This document shows, piece after piece, positions 1 through 11,234 of a stretch of DNA of 64,000 bases; the first letter of the stretch is position 1, and each line of letters starts with the position of its first letter. The position numbers and the translations under genes were made by a program. Below the pieces are notes generated by a model. The model worked only from the letters and a program-made list of their open reading frames with translations. It had not been told where the DNA came from and did not search any database. Origin of the DNA: Aspidiotus rigidus (Eukaryota > Arthropoda > Insecta > Hemiptera > Diaspididae); contig JAVHKY010000013.1 of NCBI GenBank assembly GCA_035079385.1, positions 8,244,001-8,308,000 of the forward strand, read 5' to 3'.

Positions 1-590
1 GCATTTTATCTCAGCTAATCCTGGAATATTGAAGTTATTATCTAGCATTCCCTGTTCTATATAGGTCATCTCTTAGGGATCGTGCATTAAGTGTGGCAAT
101 ATTTTCTAAATTTTTAATAAGAACAAATGATTTACTTTAGTTCCTAATCATTGTATTATTTTTTGTAGTTGGTTCAGGTTTTTTGAAAAGAGTTACATTT
201 CTTACTAGCGTCTGTTGCGTCGACCCGACTACCAAAGTAAGTACAAATTTTGGAATAAAAAGACAATTTCTTTCTGTTGGAAATTTTATGAAAAAAATGA
301 ATCGAACCGACGTACAAAAAAAATGAGACTATGTTCCATTTACTGGCAAAAAAGGAGAGAAAGTGCCCCCATGAACAGATTTAAGTGTTTCGTTTGGTGG
401 ATATTAAATTGCTTCTCTTCAAAAAAAATGAAATTGCTGATAAATACGTATTTTCTTATTTTGAAACAGGGTGAATTCAGAATTCCTGTACGTTCTTTCG
501 TCCACATATAAGGGCACAAAAATATTGCTTACATAACCAAACCCTATTTTAAAAAAATATTACTTCAGTCACAATTAGAAAACAGTCGAA
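1..590. other. AT-rich sequence, no gene recognised
   Basis: A 98-codon open frame at 215-511 is lysine- and phenylalanine-rich and matches nothing I know. I see no splice signals or repeat borders that would support a gene here. Confidence 0.5.
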
Positions 591-755
591 ATTTTCCCAA
601 GTCCCCCTCCTATCATATATAGTTCGGAGGTAGGGATCGAAATTTTTCCAAGTCCCCCTCCGTGACGTCATCAACCTCGCTCGCGTTCGCGGACGAAAAT
701 TTCCTGGAAGTACTCCTCAACAAAAGGGATAGCGCGTTCCCCGCTAAAAAAAAAA
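590..755 (-). repeat. Dispersed repeat fragment (45-bp-unit family plus GC-rich module)
   Basis: This block holds two units of the repeat that reads as 'tttccaagtccccctcc' in this orientation, followed by a module containing 'gacgtcatcaacctcgc' and 'ttcgcggacgaaaatttcc'. The same module occurs in reverse complement at about 25335-25450, so the two are copies of one dispersed element. No coding potential is apparent. Confidence 0.7.
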
Positions 756-1087
756 ATGATGGAGATAAAAAATGAAAAATAAGTAATAAATACATTAGCC
801 GACCCTCCTAACACTTTGTGCATCAGGACGTGTTTGATGTTTGTGATTTTACACTCACTATGTTCTTATCAAATATGGAAGATGACTCGAAAATAAGAGA
901 CACATTTTTGCTTGCAATACGAATATAATTACAGAAAAACACACCCAACAAAAAAACATTGCTAGTCAAAACCATCTCTGATGTACGAGCTAATGATATT
1001 TACTTGAAAGTGCAAAAGAGTGAGAATTTGAAATCATGAAAGCAAACAATCATTCTATTTAGCCTATTTTACAGTAATTAGCAGCCT

Positions 1088-4066
1088 TCATTCTTCATCC
1101 GATTGCTGTTCAAAGTCTTTGGTAGGGAGTGTGGGGAAGGACCCATCATTTGAGTCAAACATTATTGTAAATTTATTACCAACTCCCAAATAACCACCAT
1201 GTATAAACATAGGTGGTCTGGAAGGACAAACGACAGTAAGGTATACTTCCTCTCCACTTCCGTACTGATACTCGTAAAATTTTGGTGTTGGTATACTTGC
1301 GATTGGCCATTCTAGCCTATATCGAATAATGTCCTTGGCTTCGTTACAAAGATGCCAACGTTCTGCTTTCTCCATGGCGTAAAAAACATGCTTTTCGGGA
1401 ATCGCTCTCTGAATCGCAACTTTTTAAAAGAAAAAAGGAAAAGCACGATTTAATGGACAACTGAATCAAAACTTCGAAGTCTCAAAAGAATTAGAAGGAG
1501 GAAAAAATAGAAAACCAATGGCCTAAGTTGATAGAAGAATACAAGGAACCAGTTTTACGAGACGATTCTTTTACATGTTATTTTTAGGCTAAATTTAAAA
1601 TTTAACTCATTCTTCAACTCCTACCCTACTTTCTGGATTGTATCCGCAGGCGTCCGCGTCCCTTTGACCATATCCAATTGTTGAAAACATTCAACTTTTG
1701 CAATTCACCCAGAAGACATTGATCCAAGTCTAAATACTTTTCCTCATGTAATTTTTTGAAAGTCTGTGCGGGACTTAACTTCTGAAATAGTACGTAACTT
1801 GCCTGTATGGCCTCTATCCTCCAAAACTAAACTAATGTCGCTCACTTTTGAAGATTCTAACCAATTTACTGTCGTAACATGTCAGCATGTTGATCAATCT
1901 CTTCTTTTTCCTTTCTAGTAAGCTCAATGATCTCGACCTGACATCACCTCGCCCTTAATTCCGATTCACCTTGACGTTCATAGAGGCTACTCTGATGACG
2001 TCACAGTCTTAGCAAATATTATTACACTAGGCAACAATTAAAAATTTTATGAAAATTGCTGAAGTGAGATAGGTTGTATCTAGAAGTATTTTTTGCGCTG
2101 ATTTCAGAACCGTTTTCCGTTTTTTGATAGGAGGTCGCGTTTTCTTGTTATCACTTTGTTTAGTTGCCGCGCATCTTCGCGAGACGTAGCATTCTTTATC
2201 GAGCTTCCATCAACGATAGCAGTATCAACGCTCGATGAAGAACGCTTCGTCTCGCGACGATGCGCGGCAACTAAACAAAGTGATAACAAGGAAACGCGGC
2301 CTCCTATCAAAAAACGGAAAACGGTTCTGAAATCAGCGCAAAAAATACTTCTAGATACAACCTATCTCACTTCAGCAATTTTCAAAAAATTTTTAATTGT
2401 TGCCTTGTGTTATGCGCTACATTAGGAGATCTAAAACGGTGGGAGGGCGAAGGGGAGGTGACCGGAAGATGGTGGAAGAATGCATCCAGGCGTCTGAGAG
2501 GGACTTGGAGGAATGTTGACTTTTGAGCCAATACCAACCCACACCAAACCTTTCCTGTGTATCGATCAAATTAACCTGAGGGAAATGATGTAGCCATACT
2601 TCCCGCTCGATTTGACATTGTGTCTTGATCTTAATTAACCTTGAACTGCCTCGGAACTAAGCTAATGGTGTTTTAAACTTGACGAATATTAGTATGCTAT
2701 ACTTAGGTATACGTGAAGAGGGAAATGAGGATGCTGAAGAGCGCCTCAATCTTATTCTATTTCAATTTCGATAGTCGATCCCTGTTCAAAAATCAACTTT
2801 TTGGGAGTTGAATTTTTCGAACTTTCCTCGTTTATGCAGCCTAAATTTCAAATTTTTTTCAAATCCTTTATTTACACTGCAGCTTTCATGTCAGAATTTT
2901 CCAGAGTCTCAGAAATGTCGAATAAAGACATTTTTTCAAGAAATGGGTTCCCAGTAATTTTATATTACCCAAATGTTACCAGCAAATTGAATTATTGTAC
3001 GTCAGTGATGTAGATGTCTCGAGGTAATTCCCGAAACATTCCAGTCATTTTACCAATGATTATAATCCTTACCGAGATAAAGTTGAGATATTTCAGACAT
3101 TCAATTAGTTCATCCCCCCTCTCCCAAGAAAAAACGAGTACAAGAACTACAGTCTTTGGGCGACTTATTTATTTTAATTTAGTGCGCACCTACTTTGACG
3201 GATATTGTCAGCCGTTTCAATGACAAATTCACGATCAGGTACCGGAGGTACTTTCAGAGTTCTGATGTACCAATGATCGAGAGGAACATCTCCGTGCTTG
3301 GGTAAACCTATGTACATGGCGGGAAGGACTTCACAACGTATCGCGAGGAGTTCTTCTTTGTCGTCAAACTTGTAAATGTGTGTTTGGATTGCTTTTGTAG
3401 AGAGCTGCTTACAAACAGGTACCGCTACCTGAGATGTTTTCTCCGAACATAATTTTTTTATGTCCCTCCAGTCCATATCAATTAGACGACGGTGGGCTTC
3501 TCTTACTTTGTAAGATGTCGTCACTAGAGACAATCGTGAAGCATACATTAACTTTTCTTCAATTACATAATATACAACTTATATCAAGTACATCATCTTT
3601 GTGTATGTCACATATGGCTACCAAAAGGAAGAGAATTTGGAAGTGGGTGATTCAAGAAATGATTTTATTTTATTAATCGATTTCTTGTCGAACAGTCGAC
3701 CATTTAGGAAAGTTAAAATATTTTTATTTTTTTACTCAATAACATATTTATACCTCGGCAGTCAAGAGTATTTGACTACACCATAATTTGGAACAGCCGA
3801 AAGACAATGAGAAGCTCCCCCCCTGTCCTTTGACCGTGCTTCAATGTTTTTTTTTTTTTCAAAATGGGACAACATTACTCAGTAGTCTATTCTCGTCAAA
3901 ACAAGATACATCACGGAAATTAAAACCAAAGCTGCTACAACTCACGTAGTTTAACCGAAGATACCTCTCGAAAATAGTCTTGTACTTCTTGTCCGTCAGT
4001 GATAATAACCATTGTACCGATCACAAAAACCAGGAAGATTGAAGAGTATCTGGAAGAAAAATCCAT
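1088..4066 (-). CDS. Gene B: putative secreted two-domain protein, paralogue of gene A
   Basis: Three exons read on the minus strand: 4066-3946, 3523-3194 and 1419-1088. All introns are GT-AG and in phase 1, giving 260 residues. Exon 1 starts at the only suitable ATG and encodes a hydrophobic signal-like stretch (IFLVFVIGTMVII, about residues 10-22) followed by an acidic linker. Exon 2 is domain 1, with Cys at about 66 (KKLC) and 104 (LLAIRC), then PAMYIGLPKHG. Exon 3 is domain 2, with Cys at about 175 (RWHLC) and 215 (LTVVC), then PPMFIHGG and an acidic tail. The two domains look like an internal duplication. I recognise no database family. The first and last exons align end to end with gene A. 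Intron 2 carries the foldback element at 2025-2409. A secreted effector role is inference from architecture only. Expression is untested. Confidence 0.75.
2025..2409. mobile_element. Foldback MITE with TTA target duplication, in intron 2 of gene B
   Basis: The two halves are near-perfect inverted copies of about 190 bp each. The outer ends are CACTAGGCAAC on the left and the complementary GTTGCCTTGTG on the right. TTA flanks both sides (2022-2024 and 2410-2412), the kind of 3-bp duplication made by PIF/Harbinger elements. It has no transposase frame. Parts of its arms resemble the MITEs at 7319-7684 and 62960-63262. Confidence 0.8.
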
Positions 4067-4431
4067 TATTCTACAGAATTTGTTAGGTTAATGCTCTAAA
4101 TTTTTTCAAGATGAAATCATATTTTTGTACGACGACCTGAAATCTGGCAACAATGATGAGGAAGAAATAATTTTAACGTAAAAAATGTCTTCACCGACTT
4201 CAATTTGCTATTGAACCAAGTGTGATTTTTTAGATAAAATGAATAATGTACCTATTTGTCTTTCTATCCGCGTAGTACTTGTACACTTGTTTTAAAGCTT
4301 AGGAAATTTCAGTCTATTTGTTATGGGAATCCAAAGAAGAAATTCTTCTTTCTGAGCTAAAATATTATTCAATGACACAAATAGGTACCTACCGCACTTT
4401 TTTAAAGTCGGCGCGCGGCTCACTAGTCTTG

Positions 4432-4827
4432 TCATTTCAAGAAAAGTAGTTCGAGAATCCCACCATCATAGTTGTTTGGAAAAGGAGGAAAAAAATTAGA
4501 GGCCATAGCAATGGAGAACCTGCAAGCCTCGTAACCCCGTGGGAAACAATTTGTCTTATTCGTCTTCAAGTATGGTGTAGATGTATTATAGATTGGGTCT
4601 CTCAAGATGTACAAAACCGATCGAAACTGTTCTGTAAAGTCTTGGTGGAAGGAGAATGCGAGGCTATTAATCACTTTGCTGAATACAACTACAAGAGTGC
4701 GCTGAAAGTTACCCAGCAGAGTAAAAAAAAAAACAGAACATTGTTCCCTCTGTGTTACACCCGGCACGTCTTGACACGCAGTGCGCTCTCGTAGTTGTAT
4801 CCAGTAAAGTGTTGAATTTTTCAACAA
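4432..4827 (-). CDS. Unassigned 131-codon open frame upstream of gene B
   Basis: This is an uninterrupted ATG-initiated frame 366 bp upstream of gene B's start. It has scattered Cys and aromatic residues but no signal peptide, no recognisable domain and no clear splice context. It could be chance, a decayed domain exon or a real small gene. I include it only because it is long for such AT-rich DNA. Confidence 0.15.
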   Translation of the reverse strand: MLKNSTLYWIQLRERTACQDVPGVTQREQCSVFFFTLLGNFQRTLVVVFSKVINSLAFSFHQDFTEQFRSVLYILRDPIYNTSTPYLKTNKTNCFPRGYEACRFSIAMASNFFPPFPNNYDGGILELLFLK

Positions 4828-5057
4828 GGTAAGTATTCATTATTTTCATATATTTACAGCCAGAAATTTTTTTAACATTGAAACATAAGTGTTAGGAACT
4901 TCTTCATTTTTCTGGTGAGAAGAAAACTGAGAAAAAAAATTTAACAATCACATGAATTTTAGTCCCTCTACACAAGTTGCTACTTTGCTACATCAGCTAG
5001 CAATTAGATATGGAGGGCACTGGCTAAAATTCTGTTCTTGACCTCTCAATCACTAGC

Positions 5058-6147
5058 AAAACGACGGCTTCCTTAACGAAGTTGAACGAGGAACGCAGGG
5101 AGCCTGTTTCATGAGTCAAATGAGATTTGATATTGAAAATTCAAGGAAGCCTAGACCTAGATAAAGCTAGTATAAAGAAGGCCTAGACCTACTATAAGCC
5201 TAGTAATATAGTTTGAGAGTCTAAATTTTTCCCGAATCTCCACCTATATATGATAGCCCCAGAGTTGAAATTTTTCCAAGTCCCTTTCATATCACATATA
5301 GCTCGAGAATTGAAAGTTTTCCAAGTCTCCCATTTATCATACAAATTTTTTCCAAGTCCCCCTCCTATCATATATAGCTCGAGAATCGAAATTTCAACAG
5401 GGAAGCTGTTTTATGGGGGGCTTTTTGAGAAATTTGCCGTGCGCCGTGCGCCGTCCAGCAAAAAACTTGGAAAAATTTCGACTCTCGAGCCATATATGAT
5501 TAGAGGGGGAATTGGAAAAATTTCGACTCGCGAGCTATACGTATATGATAGGAGGGGTACGTGGAAGAATTTCAACTTTCGAGCTATCATAATTATATAG
5601 CTGGAGAATCGAGAAAAATTTAGACTCTCAAACTATATTATACTAATTTTCAATACCAAATCCCACTTGACTCATAGTTTAACTTCGTTAAGGAAGCCGT
5701 CGTTTCAACAGGGAACCTGTTGTATGGGGGGTTTTTTCAGAAATTTGCCGCGCGCCGTGCGCCGTCCGGCAAAAAACTTGGAAAAATTTCAACTCCTCGA
5801 GCCAGAAAAATTTCGACTCTCGAGCCATATATGTTAGGAGGGGGACTTGGGAAAATGTCGACTATCGCCCTACATATGAGAAGAGGGGGATTTAGAAAAA
5901 TTTCAGCTCTCGATCTATATGTGATAGGAGGGGAGACTTAGAAAAATTTCGACTCTCAAGCTGGAGATTCGAGAAAAATTTAGACTCTCAAACTATATTA
6001 TACTAGGCTTATAGTAGGTCTAGGCCTTTCTAATACTAGCCTTATGTAGGTCTAGGCTTCCTTGAATTTTCAATACCAAATCCCATTTGACTCATAAAAT
6101 GGGTTCCCTGCGTTCCTCGTTTAACTTTGTTAAGGAAGCCGTCGTTT
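5058..6147. mobile_element. 1.1-kb foldback element with about 100-bp terminal inverted repeats
   Basis: The left end (from 5058, AAACGACGGCTTCCTTAACG) is matched in reverse complement by the right end (to 6147, ending GCCGTCGTTT) over about 100 bp, including a shared 'ttgaattttcaataccaaat' segment. The interior is made of 45-bp repeat units and two copies of a GC-rich module (5396-5475, 5704-5785) that reads AACAGGGAACCTGTT..., followed by GCCGTGCGCCGT runs. There is no transposase. Right-end pieces recur at 15071-15178 and a left-end piece at about 55490. It looks like a non-autonomous DNA transposon or a nested composite. Confidence 0.7.
5225..5600. repeat. Diverged 45-bp repeat units inside the foldback element
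   Basis: Units of the type 'tttcgactctcgagc' plus 'atatatgataggaggggg' occur in both orientations, switching at about 5400. Open frames here are by-products of the repeat, whose 45-bp period is a multiple of three. Confidence 0.75.
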
Positions 6148-7189
6148 TTCCAAGTTTTTTGCTGGACGGCGCACGGCGCACGTCAAATTTCTCAAAAAGG
6201 CCCCCATAAAACAGGTTCCCTGTTAAAAAAACAAATTCGTGTTTGTTCTTATTCATTCAAAAATTCTACCTTGTTCTGGTCAGAATTGGAAAGCTAGAAA
6301 ATAAACTTTAGCTTTTGGATTTTAGCTTTCTTTCAGCAATATAAAACTTTTGGCTTTCAACTTTTTTCTTAGTTATTTCATCTTTTGGCTTTCAATGTTG
6401 CAAAGTTGCAAATTATGTTTGGCTTTTGGCTTTCTACTTTTACCCCTCAGAATTTTTCGGTTTTCAGCTTTAATTTTTCAGCTTCGAGCTAGCTTTCCAA
6501 CTGGTTTGGTTTGTAATCTGTTCACGGTAAGAAAGCGCCAAAAGAAAGGAGAAAGTTAGGTTACTTGAGAAGGGGTGTGCTACAAACTTGAATACTCTCT
6601 CAAATAGCCCTCTCTTTAACGTGAACGGACTATAACTTAATTCTTAGCGTTTGTTTGTCTGTCTGAATGTTAGCAAACCTAGTGGATTTTCTCCAAGGTT
6701 GCAAAAAAAAAACAAAAACAAAAACAAAAACATGTTTTTTTCAGTTCAAAACAAATTTTATGTTTAAAACATGTCTTACATGACGATTTTTAATTCCTTG
6801 TTTGAAACACGTTCTAAATGTTCTAAACAGTGTATTGTTTAAAACCGTTTTAAATCATTCAATTATTGTTTGGGACACATTTTTGAAGTTTCAACTGTCG
6901 TTCTAAACACATTTCGAATGTTTTAAACATCGCCTGGAAAAATTGTCAACTATTCATTTTTAGTGAAGAATAATAATGGAAATAATATGGAAAAGAACAA
7001 GGCTTTTAATGTATTGAAAAAAACAAGTTAAACAAAAAACGTTCTAAACATATTTCCCTTTAAAACACAATTTTGATTTTTTTGTGTGTTTTAAACATGA
7101 TTTAAACACATTTTAAACATTGTCTGATTTCTTTCAAATGTGAATGTTGTAAACTGTGGAGCGCTATTTCAAAAGTGTAAGAGTTGCTA

Positions 7190-7227
<38 letters not shown>

Positions 7228-7260
7228 CAATTTACAAAAACAATGAATAAGTCATTTGTC
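6148..7260. other. GC-rich module, then AT-rich sequence with TTTAAAC repeats and poly(A)
   Basis: At 6148-6230 is an inverted copy of the GC-rich module seen at 5396. From 6700 to 7130 there are many copies of tttaaac and acatgtttt motifs like those at 18370-18420 and 20040-20160. A poly(A) run of about 35 lies at 7190-7226. No gene is seen. Confidence 0.5.
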
Positions 7261-7318
7261 TCAGTTGTTTGCAAATTTTTGATACATTACAGGTCCGGAC
7301 TTTGGGGCTAAGGGTATA

Positions 7319-7684
7319 TATAACACACATGAACAAATTTCGAACTTCTGGTATGAACTTTAGAAAGTATTTTTGACGCTGAGTACCAGACCATTTATCG
7401 TTTTTTGATATTACCTCTCATCATTGTGCAATACTCATGTTTGGTTACCGCGGATTGTTGCGACGCATAACGTATCTTATCGAACTACATAATTTCAACG
7501 CGCGACAAGGTACACTTGGCTGTTCCAATGAAGCGCGGGAATCAAACATAAGTATTGCACAATAGTGAGAGGTGATATGGAAAGACGGTAAATGACATGA
7601 TACTCAGCGTCGAAAATACCTCTAGAAATACCTTCTATATTTTATGTTTATTCCAAAAGTTTGAAATTTGTTCATGCGTGTTAT
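7319..7684. mobile_element. Foldback MITE related to the 2025 and 62960 elements
   Basis: The ends TATAACACACATGAACAAAT and the complementary ATTTGTTCATGCGTGTTATA form a terminal inverted repeat. The arms continue inward with 'gacgctgagtacc' matched by 'tactcagcgtc', and 'gtgcaatactcatg' matched by 'taagtattgcac'. A related copy lies at 62960-63262. It has no coding capacity. Confidence 0.75.
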
Positions 7685-9068
7685 AGGAGGGTATGAAAAA
7701 ATTTCGACCTCCAAGCTATGTATGATAGGAGGGGGACTTGGAATGCCTTGGAAAGACATTCTGATTTTTGTGGTGTTTGAATCGTTGTATATCTGACTCA
7801 TTGAAGGGGCTAAGTCGATTAGTGTATGAAGCATTGCTTATCTAGTTACTCAACGGAGTTATATTTCAGCCAATATACACTGATCACCGACCTATATATG
7901 ATAGGAGGGGAAAATTTTCGAGCTGCTACGAGCTTTACCGGCCGGCTGGATGGTGGACTTTCTTCCGACCCCCTTCCCCCTGATAAAACAGGTTCCTGTT
8001 AAAATTTGAATGTACATGCTACAATTTCTTTTGGGCAGAAATACATTATGTTCGTTTGCGTGTATAAATATTTATTTCCCATGCGCAATGCATGTAAAAA
8101 AAAATCCACGCTTATTTTTAGTTGTGGTCAGATCCACCCCTCCTACGGTACGGTAATTAATGATTTCATGATGGCTACCTTGATTCAATTTGATATTTTT
8201 TAGTAAATTGACTCTGCTTGGGATTTGGACCCTAACTTTTACGACATTCGCTACCAAATTCAATGGATATTTTGGAATCATCCGAGACAGGTACAGGGCG
8301 ACTGCAAATAACTTGACTCAGATGACAGCTTTTGCCATGACGCACTCGGAAAAGAGAGTTTTTTAAGACAAGAAAAAACGGTACCTTCCGTCAAACTTTT
8401 TAATTTATACCTTTTTTGTTTAGCGCTGGAGAGGGGGTTGACCCTCACCCCCCTGTATTTACACGTCTGATAGACGATTTTCCCGCCCAATCTGTTTTAT
8501 TATTTGGCGGAGAACGTACTTTGTCTGCCTCCAAGGGGAGGAGGAGGCTCTGATTTTGTTCAAGGACTTGACTTACAATAGAGAGGGCTCCGACTGAGTT
8601 TAGAGATTTGAAAAAAATTTTCTGGAGGTCACTTAAATGTTTTCAAGAAGATTTCTAGAGAATTTTATAGAACGTTACCTGTTGCTTTCATAACTATTAT
8701 AGGAGGAGGGTTCAATAAAGGAGATATGAAAGAAAATAGGAAAACGGAGTAAGGAAATATAATTAGCTGTAGAAAAATTTACAAAAAATGGATTCTACAT
8801 GGTATAGTCTAAATAAGTCCTGGAGAAATTTCATTACCAAAACTGTGCAAAAGCTTTGAAAACAATTTAGGCACTACTAAAACAATAATATGATGGGAAT
8901 CCTCGTGTTGATGAGGTGTCTATCTTGATACTGGAGATTTAGAGGTAGCTTTTATGATAACAATGCACTGTTTTTGTATGTACAGCTCAACGAGTAAAAT
9001 CTCAAAATGTCGATTTGTTTATGAATTAAGAAAGAAATGAAAAAAATATTCGTCCTCACAAAATCGCT
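7685..9068. other. Intergenic DNA with dispersed repeat fragments
   Basis: 45-bp-type units and the GC-rich module fragment occur at 7685-7745 and 7890-8000. The rest is AT-rich and without a supported gene. The short frames at 8006-8490 lack any recognisable feature. Confidence 0.5.
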
Positions 9069-11234
9069 CTAAATCTCATCTGAAGACGAAACATTAAATT
9101 TTCTGAACACTATTACGAATTCGGTACCGCTTCCTTGTTTACCGGCATGTATAAACATGGGTGGTTCAGTTGGACAAAGAATTGTCAAGTACTTTTCTAT
9201 CTGAGCTCCGAAGTTGTACTCATGGAAAGTTGGTACTGTGGGTAGGCTTTTCACCAGCCATAGAAGTTTATGTTGAGTCATTTTCTTTGCTTCCTTACAA
9301 AGATACCAGTATTCTATTTTTTCTAGTTTGTAGAAAATATGCGTTTGGGATGTCCACTTGTCAAACGAATCCGAAACTGGAAAAGTATAATCGATACCGC
9401 TCAATCTTCGGATAAAAGTAACACGGATGAAGCGTTTAAAAATCCTAAAACTTCTGCTGGTTACTTTTTCAAGATACAAATATACTCGTAGTTCAACTAT
9501 GTAAAAAATTCTTCAAAAAAAGCTATATCCTCATCAGCCCTTTTCTGTTCACTTTTTTTCAAGAATAACGAGTTGAAAAGTATACATATCTCATTTTTGC
9601 TGATCGTGGGACTTCTTTCATCATTCAATACATTATTTGAGCAGAAAACCTAATTCATGAGTGATATAAGTTTTCAAACATTCTTACGTTATCGAAGAAA
9701 AGCTCCACAACTCGAAAAAGTAAACTGGAGGGCAATTTGCAAGAACCGCATAAAAATATACAGGAAGCTGCTCTATATATTTTTCTGCGGTTCTTGCAAA
9801 TTGCCCTCCAGTTTACTTTTTCGAGTATTGTGGAGCTTTTCTTCGATATGTCCGACCGTAAACTTGAGAACCGGATCAATTCTTACGTTATATTGGCTCA
9901 CCTTCTTTGATAGATAAAGCAATTTCCAAAGTAAAATTGCGATCTTTCAGCGGTGGTTTTATTGTTCTGATGTACCATTGCTCCCGAGGAATTTTTCCGA
10001 GTTTAGGCAAACCTATGTACATGGCAGGAACGGTGGCACATCGGATCGCAATAAGTTCTTCTGTACCATTAAAATTGTACGCATGTGCTTCCCCCACAAT
10101 ATTCTGCGTTGTTAGAAGTATCTGATTGAAAACAGGTTCTTCCATTTGGGATATTTTTTCCACACATAATTCTGCTCGTTGCTTCCAATTCAGGGAAGTT
10201 AGGCGATCATAATACTCATTTGGAATTTTGTGTGGTGTCGGCACTAGCGACAATCATTATGTAAAATTAGTATTCATTTAGATGCATAAATTTTAGTTCT
10301 TAGAAATTTCAGCTTCAGAGGAAAACGTTTTGAATGAAAGGTTTTGTACTCTGCTTCTATGAGCTAAAGTTGTATTGTATCTGAGAATTTTTCCGAACTG
10401 ATTGCTATTTCGTTTAGTTTCTACGGTGATACGTGAAGCACGTTTACCTGAATTCTCTAGAAGTTGACTGTTCCGCCTTTGTATATTTCTGATTAAAACG
10501 AGGTTCCAAACAATGACAGCGGATCAAGGGAAGGTATGGCGTGCGAGCCCACCATGAGAGAGAGCTGGTTCAAGGCCTGACTGAGAGTAGGGAACCTAAT
10601 TTATTTTCATACGAATAGAGGGCTAAGAAAACATTGGGGGTCGACTTTCCAGCTATGGAAGGGGATGTCTGGGAAAGTCTAAACTTGGCGGGAGATTCAA
10701 CAATTTTGAAGTTTTCGAAGGTTGACCTTCCGAAAACACAAAGAAGAAGAAGAAATGGTGAGAGAGGACGTGGAAAATTTCAACGTTTAAGATATGAATG
10801 AAAAGGGAGATAGGCTTGGAGAGAATTGAATTTAATTCTGAGTCTTGAACAGAAGGAGAATAGGAAGAGTAAAATGAAAAATAATATTGTTAAGAAGATG
10901 AATAAGGAAGTTCATGTAAGTTCATGTTTATTTTATTTAATGTATTCAATAAAACCCACCCCCCAGCAACGAAAGAAATAAGCTACGAGATATTTTTAAC
11001 AAATCTAAGGATATTTGTACATTCTAGCCTATATCGAGGGATTTTTCATTGAGAGAAGCTCAAAGCTCGTGTGAAGATGATTAAACAGACTCGTATTACA
11101 TAGGGCAACAAATTAAAGCTACGTTACTCACCTAATGTGACCGATGTCTTCTCTTGAATATCATCTTTTTTGTTCTCTGCATCTATTTGACCGATTATGA
11201 GAATAAGAAAAACCGAGAAATAGACTGAACCCAT
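9069..11234 (-). CDS. Gene A: putative secreted two-domain protein, paralogue of gene B
   Basis: Three exons on the minus strand are 11234-11132, 10243-9902 and 9376-9069. Both introns are GT-AG, phase 1, and the total is 250 residues. Exon 1 encodes a classical signal peptide (hydrophobic SVFLILIIGQIDA, about residues 7-19) and a charged linker. Domain 1 (exon 2) has C61 (RAELC) and C103 (LIAIRC) followed by PAMYIGLPKLG. Domain 2 (exon 3) has C175 (YWYLC) and C216 (LTILC) followed by PPMFIHAG. Cys spacing is 42 and 41 residues, so the domains look like tandem copies of one fold. Start and splice choices are supported by exon-by-exon alignment with gene B. No known family is recognised. A TATA-like AAATTTATAGC lies 20-40 bp upstream of the ATG. 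Secretion is well supported and an effector role is inference. Confidence 0.78.
9680..9891. mobile_element. Small foldback repeat in intron 2 of gene A
   Basis: A long palindrome spans 9691-9847 with arms of about 70 bp (ATCGAAGAAAAGCTCCAC against GTGGAGCTTTTCTTCGAT, and TAAACTGGAGGGCAATTTGC against its complement). A 13-bp direct repeat, ATTCTTACGTTAT, occurs at 9680-9692 and again at 9879-9891, the second copy just inside the intron from exon 2. It is probably a MITE or foldback insertion. The symmetric open frames on both strands are artefacts of the palindrome. Confidence 0.75.

Noticed and set aside
9655..9917. Overlapping 74- and 86-codon frames on opposite strands
   Set aside because: They share a nearly identical peptide because they lie on the two arms of a palindrome.
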